From the NCBI GenBank assembly GCA_963575745.1, contig CAUYUJ010020715.1, forward strand, positions 225,454-272,953: a stretch of DNA of 47,500 bases. The letters are read 5' to 3'. This document shows, piece after piece, positions 1 to 9,383 of the stretch. The stretch's first letter is position 1. Every line of letters starts with the position of its first letter. Position numbers and translations under genes: made by a program. The notes under the pieces were generated by a model that was not told the origin of the DNA, ran no database searches, and was given only the letters and a program-made list of their open reading frames with translations. Source of the stretch: Prorocentrum cordatum. Its lineage: Eukaryota > Sar > Dinophyceae > Prorocentrales > Prorocentraceae.

Positions 1-1339
1 GCCACCGTCGCCTCATCGAGCCCCTGGACCTCCTGGGCCGCGGCGGACGGCATCTCGGAGCAGCCCTCGACCTGCGCCTCCGCCGCCCCGACAGGGGCCT
101 CCAGCGCCTCGCCCACCAGCACATAGGTGGCGAGCGGCCACTGGGCCCGGCGGGCGGCGCGCGCGGCGACCACCCGCGAGGAGGCCTCCTGGTTGGCCTT
201 GATCACGGAGCCAAGGCGCTGCTGCTCACCGAGCTCCACCTCGCTCTCCGTGGCGCCCTCCTGCTTAGCGACCTCGACGGTGTGCGGCGCCGTCGGCAGC
301 TTCGGCGTCGTCCCGACCTCCTCCGTCTCGGAGTCCCGGTCCAAGCCGCCGTCGACCCCGCTCACGGGCTCCAACATGTCCTCCATCATCACTTGGACCA
401 GCATGGAGTCCGTCTCGATCATGTCCTTAACCGCATCAAGGGTCCCTTCAGTCAGCGTCGTCCCGACCTGCTCCGTTTCGGAGGCCCGATTGAAGCCTGT
501 GCCGTCGTTGTCAAACTCGCTCACGGGCTCAAGCGTGTCCACCACCGTGTCCACCGCCGTCGCCTGGAACCGCTCTGAATCCGCCTCGATGGTGCCATCG
601 ACCTCGTCCAGGGCCTCTTCAACCAGCCTCAGCGTCGTCCCGACCTTCTCCACCTCGGAATCCCGATCGAAGCCTGCGCCGTCGTAGTCGACCTCGCTCG
701 TAGGCTCCGGCATGTCCTCCACCATCGCCTGGACCCGCTTGGAGTCCGCCTCGATGGTGCCCTTGACCTCGTCCTCCGTCTCGGAAACCCGATCGGAGCC
801 TAAGCCGTCGATGTCGACCACGCTCACGGGCTCCAGCATGTCCTCCACCATCGCCTGGACCCGCTCGGAGTCCGCCTCGATGGTGCCGTTGACCTCATCA
901 AGGGTCCCTTGAATCAGCGTCGGGAAGGCGGGGACGGGGGGAGCACGCCGCACTCCTGCACATGCGCCACGTCCATGCCCTCGCCTGCCTCCTCGACCTC
1001 GGCGATCGGGAACCCACACCCCAGGTCGTCCCCGATGTAGTGCCCGCTGTCCGCCAAGCTGGCCTTGACGAGCTCCCGGATCAGTATCTCGCACAGCGCG
1101 TGGGCGTGCAACTCCCCAGGACCGCGCCCCTTGCACGAAGAACCGCAAGAGGCCCCATGCTGGGCGCGTCGCCGTGCCGAACGCCCGAGCTGCTCACAGC
1201 CCGGACATGGCTCCCCGCAGACGAGCCGCTCTGAAGTGCGCCTGCGGAAGCTCTGCGGGCCCTCACCCGCCAGAGCCAGAACGGCTACGTGGAGGAGAAG
1301 GACGATGAGGAGGACGAGGAGGAGGATCGCACGCCACTG
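1..1339 (-). CDS. 3' part of an acidic repeat protein gene with a hydrophobic segment; runs off left edge, one frame break
   Basis: Unrecognised gene read on the minus strand. A splice-acceptor-like (TC)n-CCCTCAG ends at 1337, and the open frame then begins WRAILLLVLLIVLLLHVAV, a hydrophobic stretch that could be a signal anchor or membrane segment. No ATG is seen, so an upstream exon should supply the start. A Cys-rich stretch follows, then ELHAHALCEILIRELVKASL and GHYIGDDLGCGFPIAEVEE, which look protein-like. Near 935-941 the frame stops making sense unless one base is dropped from a run of six C on the coding strand. After that a single frame stays open to base 1. This second part holds four degenerate acidic repeats starting at 896, 770, 605 and 434 (EVxGTIEADSxRxQAMVED, then EPVS and DRDSETE). 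The break may be a sequencing error, a pseudogene lesion or a tiny intron. The Ser/Thr-rich open frame on the plus strand here is a shadow. Function unknown. Confidence 0.5.
310..896 (-). repeat. four degenerate 42-57-codon internal coding repeats
   Basis: Units begin at 896, 770, 605 and 434 on the minus strand and keep frame (126, 165 and 171 bp apart). Each reads roughly (E/A)V-x-G/D-(T/M)IE-(A/T)DS, then an EPVS motif, an acidic D-rich patch and (D/N)R-x-SETE-x-VGTT. Frame-preserving spacing across substitutions supports translation of this strand. Confidence 0.65.
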
Positions 1340-1388
1340 AGGGAGAGAGAGAGAGAGAGAGAGTCCCGACGGTTCAGGTCAACACCCC
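1325..1388. repeat. (GA)n microsatellite next to a GGATCGCACGCCACTGAGGG dispersed sequence
   Basis: A run of GA dinucleotides (about 1341-1362) lies between GATCGCACGCCACTGAGGG and GTCCCGACGGTTCAG. Related blocks occur at 17537-17597 (opposite orientation, with the (TC)n and the ACCGTCGG side) and at 36566-36592 (no long microsatellite). Confidence 0.7.
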
Positions 1389-1476
1389 AAAGAGGGGAAC
1401 CAACAGAGAGGGCATTTTTGTCACCTCGGCGCGGCTCGGCATAGGCACCGCGCCGAGGGTCAGCGACAGGGACCCC

Positions 1477-2150
1477 CTAGGAAAACAACTCGCCATCGTC
1501 CTCTTCGAGGGGCTCACCCCAATCTTTGACTCGAAGCTGGTCTGCGAGGCTATCAGCCTCAACTTCATTCAACCCAAAGGCCTGAAGACAATCGGCTAAG
1601 CACAAACGGCGCCCAGCGCACAGAACAGGTGCCGAAGCGCTCCTCGCGCCCCCAGGCTGAGCCCCTGGCTCGACAAAGGACCCCGACAAGAGCTCCCACG
1701 CCCTCGCACCAAGAGACCGCCAAGGGCTCAGCATCTGGGCACGGTTAGGATGCTTGGATTCTTCTTCCGCCCAGGATCGGACAGCGCGGCCTGGGACCCC
1801 GAACAGCTGGCCCTACGGCCTGGAGCCCCCGCAGAGACAGTCGCATATCCCCCGCGCGAGGAACAGGACAACAGCGGGGCCTGGCCTTCCGAGGCCGAAA
1901 GGACATCTAGCAGCACATGGCCCCCTTGCCTCCAGGGCCTCTGGCGGGAATCCTCCGCAAACCTCGAGAGCTCCAGCGAAAGCAGCCTCCCCCCCGTTTC
2001 GCCACTTCCAACTGCCCCTCAAAAGCAGGATCCCCCTCGAGGGACAGCACAGTGAGCCCCTGGGCCCCTATGTTGTCGAAGCGCCCCTCCTCCGAATAAA
2101 AAACCTCGGCCCGAGCCGCAAACCTGACGAGTTGCCTGCCCAGCACAAGC
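1477..2150 (-). pseudogene. LINE C-terminal tail
   Basis: Broken minus-strand frames continue after the RNase H domain: RFAARAEVFYSEEGRFDNI near 2120-2070, and a Cys-containing stretch further down (CAGRRLCLADCLQAFGLNE near 1610-1555). Related LINEs often carry a variable C-terminal region with Cys pairs after RNase H. I see no complete motif, and stops and frame changes interrupt it. The assignment rests on position and strand continuity. Confidence 0.35.
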
Positions 2151-2483
2151 ATGCCTTTGACCAGTCGAACTCTGATTGTCGTGGCGGCTCAAGGCCGCTC
2201 CTACCTTGGCCAGCCGATCTGCTTCAGCATTTCCCGTCCTCTCAAACTCTGAAATGCGGCCTTCTCGTGCATCGATTAATGGTCGAGTGCGCTCTGGCTT
2301 TTTCCGCTGAGCCAGCTCGAACGACCCTCCGTCGCGAAGGATCCGCCTCCACAGGTGCGCTCGTGGGTTGGCAGGTCTCCGAGCAAAGCGCGAGCCGGTG
2401 CCGCACTGCAGCGTGCCCTGGCAGTCCGAGTGGAAAGTACATTCCCCTCCAATATGGGAAGCGGCCGCCAAAATCGCAAAATC

Positions 2484-2502
2484 TTCACCGCATCTGGCAA
2501 CC
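2484..2502. repeat. left copy of a 19-bp direct repeat (target-site duplication)
   Basis: TTCACCGCATCTGGCAACC here is identical to 3601-3619. TCGCAA(A/T) also precedes both copies with small differences. The pair brackets the inserted composite repeat and lies inside the RNase H codons. Confidence 0.8.
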
Positions 2503-3619
2503 CGCCGGCCCTGTCGGCGTGTGTGAAGGGCGTGTCCGTTCAAGTCGTCATCTCCGTCATTCGTTGGTCGTCGTCTCTGTCTTCCCCTTTCCCTGCCTCC
2601 CCCCATTCCCTGGGCTCGTCGAATCCCCCCCCCTTCCCCAGGGACCTCCTCAGCGCGCCAGCCAAAGCAAAGTTGAGCAACGTCGTAATTGAGTCGAAGG
2701 GAAGCCCCTTCCCTTCGATCCCTCTCCCGCCGGGGGGAGGAAGGGGGTCCCGGGGGGGGGTCAGATACCCCTGGGAGTCCTGGAGCCCAAAAAAGCGCCA
2801 AGACGGCCCGAGAGTGCCCCAAGAGGCCCCAACGACAGTCCAAAAGAACCCCGAATCGCCGAACGATCTGTCCAAGACGCCTTGACGGCCTCCAGACGGT
2901 CCAACAGGCCTGCAAAGCGCCCCAAGAGGCCTCCAGGAGCTTTCCCACGAGAGCCCCAAGAGGCAACATCATGGATTTCCCATACGTGTTTAGAACATTT
3001 TGGCGTTCTTGCCTCTTCCGCTTTCCGACGCGCCAAGACGGCCCAAGAGGTCCCCAAAATCGCCCCGGGACGGTCCAAGAGGCCCCCAAGAAGGTCCCTT
3101 AACGGCCGAAGAGGGCCCCAGGATGGACCAAAACGCCTCCAAGACGGCCCAAGAGGCCCCAAGATGCCCTCAAGAGGCCCCGAGGAAAACCCAAGAGGCC
3201 CCAAGAGGCTCCCAAGGGGCCCCCAAACTGCCCCAAGACAGCCCAGGAGAGCCCGAAATTGCCCAGGAGGCTTCCAGGAGTGCCTCGAGACGGCGCAAGA
3301 GGAGCCCTGGACAGCCCAAGACGGCCTCAAGAGAGCCCCAGGCTGTCCCAAGAAAGCCTCAGGCCTCCTCATCTTCCTCCTCCTCCCCCTCCCCTCTGTT
3401 CCCCCTCCTCCTGCTCTCCTCTGCCTCCTTCTCCTCCTCTTGCTTCTCCTCCACATCCTTCTCGCCCCTCCTCCTCCCTCATCCACCTCCTCCACCCTTC
3501 CTCCACCTACCACTCATCCGCCTCCCCCTGTTTCCCCCCCGTCGTTTTTATCTTCGTCGTTCTCAGGGTTGGCGGCACTGGCCGTAAGGCCTTCGCAATT
3601 TTCACCGCATCTGGCAACC
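2503..3619. mobile_element. composite repeat element (11-bp array, pyrimidine tract, conserved GGCGGCAC terminus) inserted in the LINE
   Basis: The insert is bounded by the 19-bp direct repeat (2484-2502, 3601-3619). It contains a roughly 11-bp-phased CCAAGANGGCC array (about 2775-3360), a pyrimidine tract (3362-3540) and a terminus near 3565-3600 containing GGGTTGGCGGCACTGGCC. A closely related terminus, GGGTCGGCGGCACCGGCC, ends a similar array plus pyrimidine block at 20848-20890. No coding capacity is evident, so it looks non-autonomous. The long TSD would fit LINE-type target-primed insertion, which is an inference. Confidence 0.6.
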
Positions 3620-3768
3620 TGATCAGGGCGGAGAAAGGGTGGCGCCGCCAAATGCCAGCCTGCAAGAAAACGCCTGTCCTGACCATGGACATAAATCCCC
3701 CATCCCGCCACGCGGATGGAGGGGAACGGGCCATCTAAGCTAGATCCATCACAAACAACGTGGGCTCC

Positions 3769-4607
3769 TTATAGCATCAGCGGTGCACCCGCCCCCTCAA
3801 CCGCGAACTCCCGCGCAGAGCCCCGAGGGCGGCGAGCGAGAAGCTGACAGAGATCAGGGGCGCATTCGAAAACTGGGGGTCGTGCTGGTGCAACCGATGC
3901 TGGCGCCAGTGCGAGCCTATGTCCAGGCCTCTCAAGGCCCGCTGTCCCCCTGAACCCCCCTGTCCCACCAGTGCCCTCCTGGGCCTCCTCATCTTCAGCG
4001 ACCTTGCACGCTTCAAGGTCAGGATCAGGGCAGCCATGGCGTCCTGCACCTGTGCCCGCGGCATACAGTCGGGGCGTTGACCTAAGGAACCCTGAATAAG
4101 GAACGAGGTCCCTCTTTTCCATAAGCTAAACTTCGATTTCCCATACAAAAACCTAAGGGGAACCCGAGGCAAACTGTAAAACAGTCAAGGAACACCGAGA
4201 CCCTCCCCAACGAAAAGGGTTTCTTCTTCAGGGCCCCGACTGTATTATTGGCGGCCGTTTCGGAACCCGCTGCAGAAAGACGTGAGCACCGCATCTGAGA
4301 GCAGGCGCTCCTGCAAAAATCTGAACACAAGTCTCCCTCGCATCTGAGGTCGCCAACACCAGGGGATCTCGAACCCAGCCGCCCCTCGAACGCATCGACG
4401 CCGACTCGAGCGAGCAGCCCCTGGGCAAGCGGCCCTCAGCGCGAAGCGCGGCAACTCGCAGCTACTTGAGCTTGCAATCCGGTAGCCCCTGGATGTCAGC
4501 CCCCCAGAGGGCCCTGGCTGAGACCCCAGCTCTGACCGCATCCCCGACCTTGGCCCCAGCGTCCCGAAGGGCACGCACCTTGAAAACTTTCGGAGGGCTT
4601 CAGGCAC
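3769..4607 (-). pseudogene. LINE region between RT and RNase H, heavily decayed
   Basis: The RT frame ending near 4496 hands over to a second frame (ALRKFSRCVPFGTLGPRSG, about 4595-4540) that repeats the same residues in another register, so a 1-2 bp indel lies near 4560. Beyond it, RGYRIASSSSCELPRFALRA and later short stretches match no domain I know. In related LINEs this is the variable thumb/connection region. Confidence 0.4.
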
Positions 4608-5931
4608 CGATCCTGATGGATGGGAGGAGACCTGCGCCTACTAGCGTCAGTCGCATCTCCCCTTAGATTTCTTCGCACCTGGCCTCTCGATTGGCTGGGC
4701 AGCTGGCAGTCCCCTAGCACGCCATCCGCCAGCTGCTTAGAAGAAGCTAAAAGGCCAACCTTATCCCAGGCGATGGGCAAATCCATGCCCGCCATATCCG
4801 AAACTGAAGACTGAGCAGCACGACTTAGCTCCCTGCGAACGACTTGCACCCCGCCGACGGCATTCATCGGCGCATCATCGATCACACTCTTGACCCAAAC
4901 TGTCGGGCTGGGCGTTGCTGCGCGGCGCGAGCTCGCCAACGGGAGGAGCCGCGCCAGCGTCGTCGTTCCAGAACGCCCAGCCCCAACAATCCCATTCGGA
5001 TAGATGATGCGGCTGGTCACTCCTTGCCAAGTCGCTCTACGAGGCGTTCGATGCAATGCGCAATCTGCACAGGGCCAAGGCAGAGGGAATTCAGCGTGTC
5101 GGGTCACATCGAGCAACGCCAAATGGGAGATGTGCTCGCAAGATGTCCTGAATTGAAGACAGAGGCGTGCCGTCTCAAATCCCGGGGACGCGCGAGCATA
5201 CGCGGCCAACGCGTCGTGGGCCCATGCGCTCTCATCACAGGATGGGCTGGAATCCGCCCCCCAGAAGAACCGACAGCCAACCGCGCGCTCCCAGCGAGGG
5301 CAGAGCCTGCGACGGATCCTGCCCCACACTCGGGAAAGCAAGGGAAGCCGCCCTATGGGGCGAACGCCCCCACATGGCTTGTCGAGAAAAACAGCCAAAC
5401 CAGCGCCAGCCACATGGCTCCAGAGCTCGGCCGTCGCTCCCACGCCGACGCGATCAAGGCGAGCGCCTCGACCCGCGGCAGGGGCAGGTGGAGCAACAAA
5501 CGCGGGCTGAATTCGTCCCGGCCCAGGCTCGTTGAGGGGCTGAACGCGGGCGCTGCTCCTAGCGCCATCCCCGCCGAGATGGGATCGGGTGAGCCCTCGA
5601 CGGCCCAGCCACTCGGATGCGCGTCCCCCCCCGGGGCCGCTTGCGCCAGATTGGCGCCCAGTCCTTCAAAGTCTGGTCGAGAGCCTCCTGGCCGACCTGT
5701 GGGGCGGGGTCCCCCGGCAGATCCCCCTCCCCTCCTCGCCCACAAAAATCGGCAGGGGCGGAGGAACGGGGCCCTTGGTAAACCTGTGAACGACCCGAGA
5801 ACCGATGCCTGGGCCCTAAGCCTCCGCGTTGCGCAGCCTTCCGCGGCCTCCTGCTTCACCCTGCGAGTAGCTTCGTCCTGGGCGAAATCGACGCGAGAGC
5901 TCCCTGGTGTCCTCGGCCTCAAGCCGAGCAA
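4496..5931 (-). pseudogene. LINE reverse transcriptase domain, frameshifted
   Basis: RNA-directed DNA polymerase of the LINE. From 5517 the frame reads RVEALALIASAWERRPSSGA, the conserved lead-in to the fingers. A frame change near 5390 separates this from VFLDKPCGGVRPIGRL and RVWGRIRR (5392-5320), the conserved K-P-G-G-x-R-PI segment. GAGRSGTTTLARLLPL (near 4985-4940) matches the G-x-x-x-G template-grip region, and SVIDDAPMNAVG (about 4890-4855) is catalytic motif C with both Asp retained. Motif A is weakly preserved. LLASSKQLADGV (about 4760) and RRRSPPIHQDRCLKPSESF (about 4640-4580) match the following thumb region. It is coding debris, not a functional gene. Confidence 0.75.
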
Positions 5932-6086
5932 AGAAGGCGCCCAGCGTGGGACCCCTTAGAAATGCACCTCGGCAGTCGCGAACAAGGCCTCCAACGGCTG
6001 GGCTGCAGCTCCAAGGCGGGGCGGGCCCCCCTTCCCTTTCAGAGACGGAATGGCTAGGCGGCGATACTAAAGCCACCTCTGAGCAT

Positions 6087-6941
6087 TTAAGTTCGAACGC
6101 GAATGAACCTCTCGGCCCCAGGCAGCTTGCAGCAGCGCGAGCTTTCAACTGGCAGCCTTTGGCCCTTCCCAAGCACATGGGGTCCTGGACGCCATGGGCC
6201 TCGCGCGGGGCCTTCTTCGCCGCTTCGAACCAACTGGAGGCCGCCTCCGGGGGGTCCAAGCCCGAAAAACACAGACATAGCATCCCTCTGCGCCTTAGTC
6301 TCGGGCAGCGGAGGCGCTCGAGGCACCGCCCGCTTCCAGACCTTGGCAGGGCCAGCCGGGTGGTGGAGCGCAGGATCCACTACACAATGCGGGCGCGCGG
6401 GCGCGCCCGCGAGCTCGTCGCAACTGCGGGCGTGAATCGACAGGAGCCTGCTGAGAACAAGAAATTCGTAGCAATTGTCGTGGCACGTCGGCCCTGTCGA
6501 CCGCGCAATGCAGGCCCGCATGTGGTCTATCCGCTGGGCCTGTCGGAGAGCCTCAGCATCGGCGTTCCTACCGCCTCCGATGATGAAAGGGATCCCTGCC
6601 GACGCTGCCGCCTCACTGACGCGGCCGAAGCTGTCGATGTTTGCCCTGGCCAAGCCCCGAGTCGCGTGTCCATGCGCGGGGATTAGCAACATCTGAATGA
6701 CTGGCGAAGAGGGCGACCCGACGTGCAACAAGTCTACCCGAACGCTTCTCATGAACGAAGGTCGCTGCACCAGACTGCGATTGACCCGGCGCCGCCGTGC
6801 CACCTGGGGATTCTTCCACGCCGCCCCCCGCCCTGGCCGCAGCCCCGAACGACGATGTGCAACCTGCCTTCGCAGCCCGTGACTGAGGCGAAGCCAGGTG
6901 CCGAGGAAGCAGCCGATGCTCTTGAAACATAACTGCACCAT
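6087..6941 (-). pseudogene. LINE apurinic/apyrimidinic-type endonuclease domain, degraded
   Basis: One minus-strand frame spans 6941-6087. IQMLLIPAHGHATRGLARAN (6710-6640) followed by AAASAGIPFIIGGGRNADAE (6610-6555) matches the family core ending in the usual GGDWN-x-x-P-x-x-L, here GGGRNADAEAL: the Asp of GDxN is lost. CYEFLVLSRLL (near 6470) matches the later I-D-x-x-L/V-S segment, and its catalytic Asp is also not visible. The family nicks target DNA to prime reverse transcription. With these residues missing, this copy should be inactive. Confidence 0.6.
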
Positions 6942-7039
6942 ATACTGCGTCCTTCACCCTTTTGGCCCATTCCCTGTGGCCCATGCATTGGAGTTATACG
7001 CCGCGCGCGGAACGACATCCGATCCAGCGGCCTCAGAAG

Positions 7040-7546
7040 GGGAGGTGCCGCTCTGGACTGGGGCATCGACCACCCTCTCATGAGAGGCCCAGAACAGAGG
7101 TTGGGCAAGGGGGCAGGCATTGGCCGCCCACGCGCCTGCGGCCGTCCTCGCAAGCCCGCTGCTCTTCCCCTTCGGGGTCTGCCCTGGCTCAAGGCTCGAG
7201 GGCTCGCCCAAGATGGCTGAGTACGCCGAAAACGGCGCTGTACCGCCGCGCGCCTGCAGCTTCTCGTCGGACCCCCATGAAGACCAGCTCCAGCCAGCCT
7301 CAGCAAGGGAGGTGCCGCCATGAACTGGGGCACCGGCCACCCATTCGTGAGAAGAGGCCCAACAGAACAGAGGCCTGGCTAGGGGGGGCGAGAATCGACC
7401 GCCCGCGCGTCTGCGGCCGCTCGCGCAAGCCCGCTGCGCTCTCCCTCCGGGATCTACCCTGTCTCCAAGCTCGAGCCCCCCCCCCAGGATGGCTGAGCAC
7501 CCCGAAGAAGGCGCCGTGCGTCGGCGCGCCTGCAGCCTCTCGTAAC
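7040..7546. repeat. two-copy tandem duplication, about 269 bp
   Basis: Unit 1 runs about 7040-7270 and unit 2 about 7309-7546. Both begin GAGGTGCCGC, share CAAGCCCGCTGC and AAGATGG/AGGATGGCTGAG-type segments, and end CGCGCCTGCAGC followed by TCTCGT. They are clearly diverged. On the minus strand both read into the LINE N-terminal region (…ILGE/ILGG…, PLFWASHE/PLFCWASSHE), so the duplication may be internal to the LINE or its 5' ORF. Confidence 0.6.
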
Positions 7547-7549
7547 AAG

Positions 7550-8520
7550 CATTGGAACTCCTCGCGCGGCGCCGATCCAACAGCGCACGAAACGCGTCGA
7601 TGGTCCACTGCAGCTGAGGCCAATGATGTCGGACGAACTGTTCCCGCGCCGCGGCAGTGAAAGGGCGCGCGTGCTACTGCAGGAAGGCGCGCCGACGCCC
7701 GCGGCCCCGCGTCCATGCTTCAGAACAGGCCTCACGATCCGCATCGCTCACCGATCCTCCAGAGCCATCCCTGCGCGAATGACTGTATCTCTGAACACAA
7801 GCACCTCGAAGCCGAGCGTTGCGCGGGGTGTGAAACATCTCCGTGAACCAGGCCGCGCGCCATTCCATCCACGAGGGGAAGTCGACGTCCGTCTGGCCTC
7901 CTAGACTCCATATCCATCGCGGACTCCAGCCCGCCATCGTGGCCAAAAAGGCACCCCGCTCCCTGGTTGGGTTGGGCGACGGCGGCAGTAACTCAGGCGG
8001 CGGGGGCCCCGTCGGTCCATCTCCATCAGGAACTGTACTGCTTCGCCGCTGTGCTTTCCCTGGCGCTCTGGGCCATCGCGTCGATGGCCTTCTGGTCGCG
8101 CTGGACAGTGGATGCTGCTGCGGCTGCTGCGCATGGGCCCCCGCCTGCAGCGCCATCGGCTGCGGGGCCAGCGGGGGGGGGGGGGGGGGGGGGGCGCGAC
8201 AGCCCCGCTGCCCGCTGGCCGACTGCCAGCCTGGCTGGCGGGCGCCCGATCTGCGGGCTGGGATGCAGCTCCCGGGCCTCCGCCTGGCTGGGCGCCCTCT
8301 TCCTTGACATCTCGGCGCTGGCGCTTGGCAGGGAGATGGGTTCGCATTTCGCGCCTTTGGCCGTGCTGGGCCCCATCGCGGCCAAAATCGCTTCCTGTAT
8401 ATGTTTGCCCATCGTGGCTTGGAACTCGAGCCGCCGAGCCTTCTCGCCATCCTCGGCGTCAAGGTCCGCTATGCGCCCAAGATCTCCATGCCCGCAATCT
8501 CGACGGCGTCAATCTCCCCC
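7550..8520 (-). pseudogene. LINE ORF1/linker region, proline-rich
   Basis: Minus-strand frames here are Ala/Pro/Arg-rich and interrupted. A short Trp-rich stretch (FPSWMEWRAAWFTEMFHTPR, about 7890-7830) looks genuinely coding and lies upstream of the endonuclease as expected. The frame also crosses a 22-G homopolymer (8173-8194, polyproline on this strand), a likely site of frame slippage. No known domain is visible. Confidence 0.4.
8173..8194 (+). repeat. uninterrupted run of 22 G
   Basis: A G homopolymer flanked by GC and CGCGAC. It can form G-quadruplexes and is a likely assembly or replication slippage site. A 17-base C run occurs at 12210-12226 and a 15-base C run at 37550-37564. Confidence 0.9.
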
Positions 8521-8527
8521 TCCCCAC

Positions 8528-9253
8528 TCAGCAACTGGGAGGGGTTGATCTGGGAGCCGACAGGGGCTGCCACTTCATCCGCCGAACGCTTCCCTTCGGC
8601 CTTGCGCAGCTCGAGCATGGGCTCCCCCTGTCACTCGCGCCTGGCGTCGTGCGCCGCGGCGGCGGCCTCGGCTGTGGCCGCGCTGCGCTCCTCCAGGTAG
8701 CTGCGCGCCGCATCCTCGCGAGCGATGCGCGCCTCGAGCTGAACTTCAGCCCTGCGGCAGGCCACCCCCTTCGCCGAGACCTTCCCCCCAAGCAGCGGCG
8801 CCCCGCAGGCTTCGCAGGCTGGGCCAGCGGCGCGATGGCGCCCTCCAGCGCCTGCAGCTCCGCCGACGCGTCGCCTCCCAGCCGCAAGCGCAACTGCGCC
8901 GGGGGGGCCGCCGCGTCCATGTCGCCAGGCTGCTGAGCCTCGCCTTTGGGCTTGGCGGCGCCCCGCTGCCACTGCCCAGGCGGCCATGCGGGCCGCGCCT
9001 GGCTGGGCGGGGCGGCCGCCGCCTGTGCGGCCCAGACGCCCTGGGCAGCGTCACGCCGCGGCATCCCCATGGGCCCCAGCGTCGAGTCACACTGAAAGCA
9101 AAAGGTCCTCGACTTCCAATTGCATTTGTGCCGACACGCCGAGCACGATACATAATCGGCGTGGGCGGCCTTGACCATGGGCCCCTGCAGGGGCTCACTC
9201 GAAACGTCGCAGTGCCCGCTGGCACAACAAAGGGTGCAACACACGGGTCCCAC
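8528..9253 (-). pseudogene. LINE ORF1 with RanBP2-like zinc finger
   Basis: The frame contains YVSCSACRHKCNWKSRTFCF followed by QC at 9157-9089, a C-x2-C...N-W...C-x2-C zinc ribbon of the RanBP2 type. Such fingers are common in the first ORF of dinoflagellate LINEs and are thought to bind RNA. Ala/Gln-rich and Pro-rich sequence follows, including a short helical stretch near ELQALEGAIAPLAQ (about 8850-8810). It sits about 200 bp downstream of the spliced-leader relic on the same strand, so it should be the first reading frame of the original mRNA. A clean ATG is not identifiable. Confidence 0.55.
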
Positions 9254-9361
9254 GCGGGAGCTGTGAGAGGTATGGGCTCCTGAACGCTAGGCTCAGGGAT
9301 CGCAGGTGGGGGCGCACCTCCCACTTGCCACACGCAAAATCCCTGAGCCTCCAGCTCCGGA

Positions 9362-9382
9362 CTTGAGCCATAGCGGCTACGG
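9362..9382 (-). other. relic dinoflagellate spliced-leader sequence
   Basis: From 9383 down the minus strand reads TCCGTAGCC, then GCTA, then TGGCTCAAG. The conserved dinoflagellate leader is DCCGTAGCC, then ATTT, then TGGCTCAAG. Nineteen of 22 positions agree, with all three differences in the middle block. It lies directly 5' of the LINE zinc-finger frame and in the same orientation. This is what remains when a trans-spliced mRNA is reverse-transcribed back into the genome. Confidence 0.75.
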
Positions 9383-9383
9383 A

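Larger units (their letters stand above)
2150..3760 (-). pseudogene. LINE RNase H domain, split by an insertion
   Basis: RNase H cleaves the RNA of RNA:DNA hybrids during retrotransposition. The N-terminal part lies at about 3760-3601: VVCDGSS carries the first catalytic Asp (3748-3750) and VAGWGIYV is the first hairpin. The domain resumes at 2502: ARCGEDFAIL has the catalytic Glu, FHSDCQGTL the second Asp, and GNAEADRLAKVGA (near 2220) the last Asp in the final helix. All four DEDD positions are therefore visible. Between the halves lies a 1.1-kb repeat element, and the 19-bp sequence encoding VARCGE occurs on both sides of it. Removing one copy plus the insert joins the halves in one frame, so the insertion came after this LINE copy landed. 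Confidence 0.7.
1380..9382 (-). mobile_element. decayed non-LTR retrotransposon (LINE) with APE-type endonuclease, RT and RNase H
   Basis: Read 5' to 3' on the minus strand, the order is: spliced-leader relic (9382-9362), zinc finger (9145-9089), proline-rich region, endonuclease (about 6750-6450), reverse transcriptase (about 5520-4600), RNase H (about 3760-2150, interrupted) and a C-terminal tail. This is the usual order of APE-type LINEs in dinoflagellate genomes. The frame changes many times (for example near 5390 and 4560), so no intact ORF remains. Both ends are approximate: the 5' end is set by the leader relic, and the 3' end is put near the (GA)n block because recognisable frames fade there. 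The inserted repeat at 2503-3619 is not part of the original element. Confidence 0.75.

Noticed and set aside
127-687. Ser/Thr-rich open frame on the plus strand
   Set aside because: It is the complement of the acidic repeats that read coherently on the minus strand with frame-preserving spacing.
1270-1291. Second spliced-leader-like sequence (minus strand CACGTAGCCGTTCTGGCTCTGG split by mismatches)
   Set aside because: Only about 16 of 22 positions agree and the AAG end is lost; expected by chance at this length, and it lies inside the hydrophobic coding stretch.
2019-3513. Large Gly/Pro/Trp-rich minus-strand proteins over the phased array
   Set aside because: They are translations of the CCAAGANGGCC repeat; the same motif appears in unrelated contexts and all frames.
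4340-4400. tRNA gene suggested by GGTTCGAGATCC on the minus strand
   Set aside because: No matching A box or acceptor stem, and the sequence is part of the decayed LINE frame.
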